Source of the DNA: Pseudomonas sp. B33.4
Lineage (GTDB): Bacteria > Pseudomonadota > Gammaproteobacteria > Pseudomonadales > Pseudomonadaceae
Assembly (NCBI RefSeq): GCF_034555375.1
Contig: NZ_CP140706.1
Location: 3,897,001 to 3,961,000, forward strand
Length of the DNA stretch: 64,000 nt
Direction: 5' to 3'
Positions 57,543-64,000 of this stretch are shown one piece after another. The position numbers were made by a program, and so were the translations under genes. Each line of letters opens with the position of its first letter. The stretch's first letter is position 1. Under the pieces are notes generated by a model. The model had not been told where the DNA came from. It did not search any database and saw only the letters and a list, made by a program, of their open reading frames with translations.

Positions 57543-58946
57543 TCAATGCTCCTTCATAGGGGCGGTAGCCGCCGAAAGCGGTCGGCGCGGCGTCTGCAAT
57601 TCATCACCCGCAGGCGGGTGCTCGTGGTGAGGCTGCGGGCCTTTTTTCACCAGTTTCATCATGTAGCCGATGCCCACGCTGAACACGGTGAAATAGATCA
57701 CCACGAACAGCGCCAGCGACGTGCTCATCTGCGCCACCGAGTGATGCGACGCCGCGTCATGGGTGCGCAGCAAACCGTAAACCACCCACGGCTGGCGCCC
57801 GACTTCCGTGGTGATCCACCCGGCCAACAGCGCAATCAAGCCGCTCGGCCCCATCACCAGCACCAGACGCTGGAAGCCGCGATGAGCGTAGAGCTTGCCG
57901 CCACGGCGCAACGCCAGACCGAGCAAACCGACGAGGATCATCAACATCCCCAGCCCGGCCATGACGCGGAAACTCCAGAAAATCACGGTTGAATTCGGCC
58001 GGTCTTCTTTCGGGAAGCTCTTCAACGCAGGGATCTGCTTGTCGAGGCTGTGGGTGAGGATCAGGCTGCCGAGGTACGGGATTTCCAGTGCGTACCTGGT
58101 TTTCTCCGCCTGCATATCAGGAATGCCGAACAGCACCAGCGGCGTCGGCCCGTTGTCGGCGTTTTCCCAGTGGCCTTCGATGGCAGCGATCTTCGCCGGT
58201 TGATGCTCCAGCGTGTTCAAGCCGTGGGCGTCACCGACCACTGCCTGAATCGGCGCAACAATCAGCGCCATCCACAGCGCCATGGAAAACATCTTGCGCA
58301 CCGGCGCCGTGTTGTTGCCGCGCAGCAAATGCCAGGCAGCGGACGCACCGACGAAGAACGACGTCGCCACAAACGCGGCAATCGCCATGTGCGCCAGACG
58401 GAACGGGAACGACGGGTTGAACACAATCGCCAGCCAGTCCAGTGGCATCACCCGACCGTCGACGATTTCAAAGCCCTGCGGGGTTTGCATCCAGCTGTTG
58501 GACGCGAGAATCCAGAAGGTCGAAATCAACGTACCTATCGCGACCATCACCGTGGCAAAGAAGTGCAAGCCACGGCCAACGCGGTTCCAGCCGAACAGCA
58601 TCACCCCGAGGAACCCGGCCTCAAGGAAGAACGCCGTCAGCACTTCATAGGTCAGCAGCGGCCCGGTGATACTCCCGGCAAAGTCGGAAAACCCGCTCCA
58701 GTTGGTACCGAACTGGTACGCCATGACCAGTCCGGAAACCACGCCCATGCCAAAGTTGACCGCGAAAATTTTCGACCAGAAATGGTAGAGATCGCGGTAC
58801 GTGTCGTTATGGGTTTTCAGCCACAGACCTTCGAGCACCGCAAGGAAACTCGCCAGGCCAATGGTGATCGCCGGGAAAATAATGTGGAACGAAACCGTGA
58901 ACGCGAATTGGATTCGCGCCAGGTCCAGTGCCTCCAGATTGAACAT
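57543..58946 (-). CDS. cioA: Cyanide-insensitive terminal oxidase subunit I
   Basis: This 467-residue CydA-type subunit binds the haems. It shows LARIQFAFTVSFHIIFPAIT (haem-ligand His), MGVVSGLVMAYQFGTNW and a short quinol loop between LVLFGIPDMQ and the next helix, typical of the cyanide-insensitive CIO type. GAGGA lies 7 bases before ATG 58946. An FdhF/YdeP-like gene lies 106 bases upstream on the same strand. Confidence 0.95.
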   Translation of the reverse strand: MFNLEALDLARIQFAFTVSFHIIFPAITIGLASFLAVLEGLWLKTHNDTYRDLYHFWSKIFAVNFGMGVVSGLVMAYQFGTNWSGFSDFAGSITGPLLTYEVLTAFFLEAGFLGVMLFGWNRVGRGLHFFATVMVAIGTLISTFWILASNSWMQTPQGFEIVDGRVMPLDWLAIVFNPSFPFRLAHMAIAAFVATSFFVGASAAWHLLRGNNTAPVRKMFSMALWMALIVAPIQAVVGDAHGLNTLEHQPAKIAAIEGHWENADNGPTPLVLFGIPDMQAEKTRYALEIPYLGSLILTHSLDKQIPALKSFPKEDRPNSTVIFWSFRVMAGLGMLMILVGLLGLALRRGGKLYAHRGFQRLVLVMGPSGLIALLAGWITTEVGRQPWVVYGLLRTHDAASHHSVAQMSTSLALFVVIYFTVFSVGIGYMMKLVKKGPQPHHEHPPAGDELQTPRRPLSAATAPMKEH

Positions 58947-59052
58947 GATGATGTCCTCATCCAGGCTGAAAAGCGGCAGCACGAACCCGGGCCACCGCCA
59001 GACGTGAACGCCTGCAGCCAGTAAAGTTTCCAGTGTTTTTATGAGTGGCGGG

Positions 59053-61377
59053 TTACGCCACCGACGACGGAATCAGGTTGCTGACCTTCGCGGCTTCGAG
59101 GCGGATCGCCACAAATTTGGAAGTCGGCGTGTAGGTCCGGTCGCCGTAGCTTTCCAGCGGCACCAAAGGGTTAGTCTCCGGGTAATACGCCGCTGCCTGC
59201 CCTGCCGGAATGTCGTAAGCGATCAGGGTGAAACCGCTGACCCGACGTTCACGTTCGTCATCCCACAGCGCCACCAGATCGACCTTCTGCCCCGGTTCGA
59301 AACCGAGACGCTGGATGTCCTGTTGGTTGGCAAAGATCACATCGCGCATGCCGTAAACCCCGCGATACCGATCATCGAGGCCGTACAGCGTGGTGTTGTA
59401 CTGATCGTGGGAACGCATGGTCTGCAGGATCAGATGCGGTTTCACCGGCAGGTTGCGCACACCTTCGTTGATCAAGTGCTCCGGCAGCACACACGGGGTG
59501 AACTGGGCCTTGCCGCTTTCGGTATTCCAGACCCGATCCGAGGCGTCGTTGCCGAGGTGGAAGCCACCCGGAATCAACAGTTTTTCATTGAAGTTTTCGA
59601 AGCCCGGAATCACATCGGCAATCAGGTTGCGGATGCGCCCGTAGTCGCCCACGACCCACTCCCAATCGATCGGGTGCTTGCCCAGCGTCGCGGCGGCGAT
59701 CCCGGCAATGATCGCCGGCTCGGATTTCAAATGTGCCGATTTCGGCTTCAACTGACCGAATGACAAATGCACCATGCTAAAGGTGTCTTCGACGGTCACG
59801 CCTTGCGGGCCTTCGGCCTGGATGTCAATGTCGGTACGCCCGAGGCATGGCAGGATCAGCGCGTCGCGACCGGTGACCAAATGGCTGCGGTTGAGCTTGG
59901 TCGCGATATGCACGGTCAGATCGAGTTTACGCATGGCGGCGTGGGTGCGCGGGGTGTCCGGCGTGGCTTGGGCGAAGTTGCCGCCCAGACCGATGAACAC
60001 CTTGGCTTCGCCACGTTCCATGGCGCCGATCGCCATCACCGTGTTGTGCCCATGCATGCGCGGCACGTCGAAGTTGAAGCGTTTTTCCAGCGCGTCCATC
60101 AGGTCTTTCGGCGCCAGTTCGTTGATGCCCATGGTGCGGTCACCCTGCACGTTACTGTGCCCGCGCACCGGGGAAAGCCCGGCGCCCGGGCGGCCGACGT
60201 TGCCGCGCAGCAGTTGCAGGTTGATGACCTCCTGCAAGGTCGCCACCGAATGCACGTGTTGGGTCAGGCCCATGGCCCAGCACATGATCACGCTTTTGGC
60301 GCGGCCATACATGCGCGCGGCCAGTTCAATGTCATGCAGCGGCACGCCGGACTGCTCGAGAATATGCTCCCAGCTTGTTGCCTCGACTTCAGCCAGATAG
60401 CTGTCCAGACCCGTAGTGTGCTCGGCGATGAAGGCGTGATCGAACACTGGTTCGCCGCCAGTCGCTTGCGCTTCGCGCTCCCACTGCAACAGGAATTTGA
60501 CCATGCCGCGAATCATCGCCATGTCGCCGCCCAGCGCCGGGCGGAAGTACGCGGTGTTGGTCGCTTCCCAGCCGTTGCTGAGCATTTCCAGCGGGTTCTG
60601 CGGGTTCTGGAAACGCTCCAGGCCACGCTCTTTCAGCGGATTGATACACACAACCTGCGCGCCACGCTTCACCGCTTCACGCAGCGGTTCGAGCATGCGC
60701 GGGTGGTTGGTGCCGGGGTTTTGGCCGATGACGAAAATCGCGTCGGCGTGGTGCAGATCCTCGTAAACCACGGTGCCTTTGCCGACGCCGAGTGTCTCGT
60801 TCATGCTCACCGCACTGGCTTCGTGGCACATGTTCGAGCAGTCGGGGAAGTTATTGGTGCCGAACGCACGGACGAACAATTGATAGAGAAACGCCGCTTC
60901 GTTGCTGGCGCGACCCGAGGTGTAGAACTCGGCTTCGTGCGGCGATTTGAGGTTTTTCAGATGATCAGCAATCAGCGCAAAAGCGTCTGTCCAGCTGATT
61001 TCCACATAGCGGTCGACCCGCGCGTCGTAGCGCATCGGGTGGGTCAGGCGGCCCTGATATTCCAGCCAGTAGTCGCTCTGTTCGGCCAGGCTCGACACCG
61101 TGTACTTGTTGAAGAACGCCGGGTCGACCAAGCGCCCGGTCGCTTCCCAGTTCACCGCTTTCGCGCCGTTCTCGCAGAACTTCAACATACTCGCGCCCGG
61201 TGCTTCACCCCAGGCACAACCCGGGCAGTCGAAGCCGCCGTTCTGGTTGGTCTTGAGCATGGCACGGATGTTTTTCAGGGCGTTTTCACTGCCCAGCCAG
61301 CTCTTGGTCAGGCTGATGACAGCGCCCCAACCGGCAGCGGCGCCTTTGTAGGGTTTGTAACGGTCGACTTGTGACAT
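59053..61377 (-). CDS. FdhF/YdeP-family molybdopterin oxidoreductase
   Basis: This 774-residue protein is a formate-dehydrogenase-like molybdoenzyme of the YdeP group. The N-terminal cysteines (GGFDCPGCAWGEAP, about residues 48-61) form the usual iron-sulphur motif but with altered spacing. Molybdopterin-binding segments include FVIGQNPGTNHPRML, RGNVGRPGAGLSPVRGHSNVQG and MRSHDQYNTTLYGLDD. There is no Tat signal, so it is probably cytosolic. GGAG precedes ATG 61377. YdeP contributes to acid resistance in E. coli, but the reaction is unknown. It is divergent from moaA. Confidence 0.9.
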   Translation of the reverse strand: MSQVDRYKPYKGAAAGWGAVISLTKSWLGSENALKNIRAMLKTNQNGGFDCPGCAWGEAPGASMLKFCENGAKAVNWEATGRLVDPAFFNKYTVSSLAEQSDYWLEYQGRLTHPMRYDARVDRYVEISWTDAFALIADHLKNLKSPHEAEFYTSGRASNEAAFLYQLFVRAFGTNNFPDCSNMCHEASAVSMNETLGVGKGTVVYEDLHHADAIFVIGQNPGTNHPRMLEPLREAVKRGAQVVCINPLKERGLERFQNPQNPLEMLSNGWEATNTAYFRPALGGDMAMIRGMVKFLLQWEREAQATGGEPVFDHAFIAEHTTGLDSYLAEVEATSWEHILEQSGVPLHDIELAARMYGRAKSVIMCWAMGLTQHVHSVATLQEVINLQLLRGNVGRPGAGLSPVRGHSNVQGDRTMGINELAPKDLMDALEKRFNFDVPRMHGHNTVMAIGAMERGEAKVFIGLGGNFAQATPDTPRTHAAMRKLDLTVHIATKLNRSHLVTGRDALILPCLGRTDIDIQAEGPQGVTVEDTFSMVHLSFGQLKPKSAHLKSEPAIIAGIAAATLGKHPIDWEWVVGDYGRIRNLIADVIPGFENFNEKLLIPGGFHLGNDASDRVWNTESGKAQFTPCVLPEHLINEGVRNLPVKPHLILQTMRSHDQYNTTLYGLDDRYRGVYGMRDVIFANQQDIQRLGFEPGQKVDLVALWDDERERRVSGFTLIAYDIPAGQAAAYYPETNPLVPLESYGDRTYTPTSKFVAIRLEAAKVSNLIPSSVA

Positions 61378-61731
61378 GGGACTCTCCATGACGATGTACA
61401 CAGGCATGAACCTGATTCGGTTAAACAGCGACGGCCGACTTTAAAGGTTGAAAAGTGGTCGTTGGGTTTGCCGGGGCAAGGATATGAACCGTTACAAAAC
61501 ATTGTCTAATCGCTATTAATGACCGTCTTATCGAAAGCATCTATCACGGATTAAAACCCCTTATTTACGGGGCCTTGCGAAACTAACGGAGCAACTTTCG
61601 GCGAAAAATAATTCATCATCGACGGCATCAATCAGCTGTTCATTAACAGTGATTGGACGGCACTTAAAGTTAGCCATAACCTGCGCTGACCAAACTCCTT
61701 CAACCGGGGTTTTCATTCCTGCGAGGCTGTC
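61378..61731. other. Divergent spacer between the ydeP-like gene and moaA
   Basis: This 354-base AT-richer spacer holds a small hairpin (CCCC / GGGG with an 8-base loop, 61556-61571) but no gene. I looked for an ANR box (TTGAT-N4-ATCAA) and a Moco riboswitch and could not support either. Confidence 0.55.
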
Positions 61732-62730
61732 ATGTCAGAGCGTGTCTTGATCGATGGTTACAACCGCCGCGTCGACTATCTGCGCATGTCGGTGACCGAC
61801 CGCTGCGACTTCCGCTGCGTCTATTGCATGGCCGAAGACATGCAGTTTCTGCCGCGCCAGCAAGTGCTGACGCTGGAAGAGATCTATCAACTGGCACAGA
61901 GCTTTGTGGCGTTGGGGACGCGCAAGATTCGCCTCACCGGTGGCGAGCCGCTGATCCGTCCGGGCGTGGTCAAGTTGTGCGAGCAGATCGCCGCCCTGCC
62001 CGGCCTGCGCGAGTTGTGCATGACCACCAACGGCTCGCAACTGGGCAAACTCGCCGCTCCACTGTTCGATGCCGGGGTCAAACGCCTGAACATCAGCCTC
62101 GACAGCCTTGATCCGCAGCGCTTCAAACAGATGACCCGCACCGGCGATCTGGCGCAGGTGATCAACGGCATCGATGCCGCGCGCAAGGCCGGTTTTACCC
62201 GCACTAAACTCAATGTCGTGGTGATGCAGGGCCGTAATGATCAAGAGATCAACGATCTGGTGAGCTTCGCGATCGACCGTCAGCTCGACGTCTCTTTCAT
62301 CGAAGAGATGCCGCTGGGGATCATCAGCGAACACAGCCGTGCCGAGTCATTTTTCTCCAGCGCACAGGTGCGCGAAAAGATTGCCGAGCGCTACACCCTG
62401 ATTGACTCTGCCGAGTCGACGCAAGGCCCGTCACGCTACTGGCGGCTGGCCGAGGCGCCGGAGATTCGCCTGGGCTTTATCTCGCCGCACAGCCACAACT
62501 TTTGTGGCACATGCAACCGTGTGCGCCTCACCGTCGAAGGGCGCCTGCTACTGTGTCTGGGTAACGAGCATGCGGTGGATCTGAAAGCGGTGCTGCGTGC
62601 GCATCCGGGGCAACCGCAGCGGCTGGAGAAAGCCATCATCGAGGCGATGAAACTCAAGCCGTATCGACATAATTTCGAAGTGAACGATGATGTTCAGGTC
62701 GTGCGCTTCATGAACATGACGGGCGGCTAG
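61732..62730 (+). CDS. moaA: GTP 3',8-cyclase MoaA (molybdenum cofactor synthesis)
   Basis: This 332-residue radical-SAM enzyme makes the first pterin intermediate of molybdopterin with MoaC. The SAM cluster motif is CDFRCVYC (about residues 27-34), the second cluster lies in [11 protein letters not shown] with a later Cys, and the conserved C-terminal Gly-Gly (MTGG) is present. GAGG lies 5 bases before ATG 61732. Its divergent neighbour is a molybdoenzyme, and a Mo hydroxylase operon lies elsewhere in the window. This is not necessarily the only moaA of the genome. Confidence 0.95.
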   Translation: MSERVLIDGYNRRVDYLRMSVTDRCDFRCVYCMAEDMQFLPRQQVLTLEEIYQLAQSFVALGTRKIRLTGGEPLIRPGVVKLCEQIAALPGLRELCMTTNGSQLGKLAAPLFDAGVKRLNISLDSLDPQRFKQMTRTGDLAQVINGIDAARKAGFTRTKLNVVVMQGRNDQEINDLVSFAIDRQLDVSFIEEMPLGIISEHSRAESFFSSAQVREKIAERYTLIDSAESTQGPSRYWRLAEAPEIRLGFISPHSHNFCGTCNRVRLTVEGRLLLCLGNEHAVDLKAVLRAHPGQPQRLEKAIIEAMKLKPYRHNFEVNDDVQVVRFMNMTGG

Positions 62731-62765
62731 ACCGCCCCTTCCAAGGGTTATCGGAACCGCACAGC

Positions 62766-63662
62766 ATGATCATCAGACCCAAGGTCAACCAGTTCGCCAT
62801 TCTCTTCACCCTCAAGGGTTCGATCGCCAAGCGCATCGCCATGCGCACGTTGATGGTCACCCTGCTCGCTTCGGCTATCGTGCTGGTGGAAATCCTCCAT
62901 CCAAGCAACTTCACCAAGGTCAACGCCACGCCGTTTACGCTGCTCGGTTTGTCGCTGTCGATCTTCATGAATTTTCGCAACAACGCCTGCTATGACCGCT
63001 GGTACGAAGCGCGCAAAGCCTGGGGCGAAGTGATCGTGCACATTCGCTCGGTGATTCGTGAAACCCATGTCATTCGTGAGTCGGCTGAGCGCAAGCCGTT
63101 GTTGCTCAATCTGTGCGGCTTTGCCCATGCGCTGAACGCGCGATTACGCAAGGAAAGCGAGGCCGATGCGAGCAGCCAATGGATCATGCCGAAACCCGAT
63201 CCGCAGACACCGGATTACAGCGGGCGCATCCTGCAAACGGTCGGCCAGCAGTGTTCCGATCTGCATCAGAACGGTGAGCTGACTGAGTGGCGTTACATGT
63301 TGCTGGCCAACCATTTGACCAGCCTGACCCAAGCGCAAGCGGTGTGTGAGCGGATCAAAACCACGCCACTGCCGTTTCCTTACACGCTGTTGTTGCACCG
63401 GACGATTTATCTGTTCTGCATCCTGCTGCCGTTTGCCATGGCTGAACCGCTGGGCTGGCTGACACCGTTGTTCACGGCGATTGTCAGCTACACGTTCTTT
63501 GGCCTGGATGCGATTGCCGATGAACTGGAAGACCCCTTCGGCCGCGACGAAAACGACCTGCCCACCGATGCACTGGTGCGCACCATCGAACGCGATATCC
63601 TCAGCGAACTGCGCGCAGACGTACCGCCGGCGCTGAAACCGGTGGACTATGTGCTGAGCTGA
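62766..63662 (+). CDS. Bestrophin-family membrane protein
   Basis: This 298-residue protein belongs to the bacterial bestrophin family (PF01062), pentameric anion or sodium channels. Visible motifs are LGLSLSIFMNFRNNACYDRWYEARKAWGE (about residues 60-88, shown here in parts) and the C-terminal GLDAIADELEDPFGRDENDLP. It has about four helices. ATG 62766 is 35 bases past moaA; the two may be co-transcribed. The transported ion is unknown. Confidence 0.9.
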   Translation: MIIRPKVNQFAILFTLKGSIAKRIAMRTLMVTLLASAIVLVEILHPSNFTKVNATPFTLLGLSLSIFMNFRNNACYDRWYEARKAWGEVIVHIRSVIRETHVIRESAERKPLLLNLCGFAHALNARLRKESEADASSQWIMPKPDPQTPDYSGRILQTVGQQCSDLHQNGELTEWRYMLLANHLTSLTQAQAVCERIKTTPLPFPYTLLLHRTIYLFCILLPFAMAEPLGWLTPLFTAIVSYTFFGLDAIADELEDPFGRDENDLPTDALVRTIERDILSELRADVPPALKPVDYVLS

Positions 63663-63690
63663 TCCTTCTCTCCAGACACCCCGAAACCCT

Positions 63691-64000
63691 GTGGGAGCGA
63701 GCCTGCTCGCGATAGCGCCGGCCCAGTCAACATCTTCGTCGACTGACCCTCCGCCATCGCGAGCAGGCTCACTCCTACAGGTTTTGCATTCACACCCGGA
63801 TATTGATGAGCGCCATAAAGCCATTGTGGGAGCGAGCCTGCTCGCGAAGGGGCCCTATCAGCCAAAATCAATGTTGACTGACACTTCGCATTCGCGAGCA
63901 GGCTCGCTCCCACAGGTTTTGCGTACACCGCGGATATTGTTGAGCACCACAAAACCATTGTAGGAGTGAGCCTGCTCGCGATAGCGGTTGACCAGCCAAC
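63691..64000. repeat. Tandem REPIN cluster (family A), running off the window
   Basis: REPINs lie at 63691-63778 and 63826-63913, and a third starts at 63960 and is cut by the window end. The two spacers between them (63779-63825 and 63914-63959) are homologous (both with GTTTTGC, GGATATTG and TGAGC), giving a tandem unit of about 134 bases. There is no gene in these 338 bases. Confidence 0.9.

Noticed and set aside
59767-61374. A 535-codon plus-strand frame opposite the YdeP-like gene
   Set aside because: Composition is His/Arg/Gln-rich with no family motif, and the opposite strand is a clear molybdoenzyme.
61556-61571. Hairpin in the ydeP/moaA spacer as an intrinsic terminator
   Set aside because: The stem is only 4 bp and the following T-run on the minus strand is short; it also lies upstream of both genes.
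61378-61731. Moco riboswitch or ANR box upstream of moaA
   Set aside because: I could not find the TTGAT-N4-ATCAA pattern or a recognisable Moco-motif fold in the spacer.

Overview
The window is a piece of a Pseudomonas chromosome, most likely from the P. fluorescens group. Three things point there. The block from ldcA to fabI (5173-20844) follows the gene order I recall for PA1818 down to PA1806 in P. aeruginosa. Many spacers hold REP/REPIN palindromes of the kind common in P. fluorescens-group genomes. Several products are Pseudomonas-typical (BphOP, CioAB, DUF6124, DUF2790, NppABCD). I see no tRNA, rRNA, CRISPR array, prophage, transposase or RAYT gene. All homology calls are from recognition of the protein sequence; no database was searched.

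Layout. 0.1-5.2 kb: DUF1853, an arsB without arsR/arsC, a ChrR-like flavin reductase, a small hypothetical, a LysR regulator and a GNAT enzyme. 5.2-12.3 kb: ldcA, dnaQ, rnhA, a methyltransferase, gloB and mltD. 12.6-20.8 kb: the peptide ABC transporter nppA1A2BCD and fabI. 21-25.5 kb: a GAF-GGDEF diguanylate cyclase, then a three-gene molybdenum hydroxylase operon (2Fe-2S subunit, Mo subunit, two-haem cytochrome c). 25.7-32.6 kb is a more variable stretch: alpha/beta hydrolase, GFA protein, a YafO-type toxin with a tiny upstream partner, a heavily structured leader before a DUF6124 gene, an aldo/keto-reductase remnant, a secreted CMD-family protein, and VOC and AraC genes. 32.8-34.5 kb: an ArsR regulator with two matching operators and two redox genes.

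34.6-46.8 kb: LysE exporters, bacteriophytochrome with haem oxygenase, a frameshifted VOC gene, an alkylation-repair operon (ada, PEP-mutase-like gene, alkA), then agmatine deiminase with a polyamine-type binding protein and a LysR regulator. 46.8-56 kb: two different L,D-transpeptidase-type proteins facing apart, a DUF2790 gene and two-component system behind a CusR/CopR-like box, an MFS pump with divergent LysR, a SleB-type hydrolase and a CAP-domain protein. 56.4-63.7 kb: the cio cyanide-insensitive oxidase operon with its small DUF2474 gene, an FdhF/YdeP molybdoenzyme, divergent moaA and a bestrophin.

The spacers carry at least five palindromic repeat families. Some have moved into gene ends: a REPIN supplies the stop codon of one histidine kinase and the C-terminal tail of an MFS pump, and another repeat supplies the alkA stop codon. 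The most unusual signals are the DUF6124 leader (27999-28249), the YafO partner gene (27559-27705) and the paired ArsR operators (32782 and 33128).
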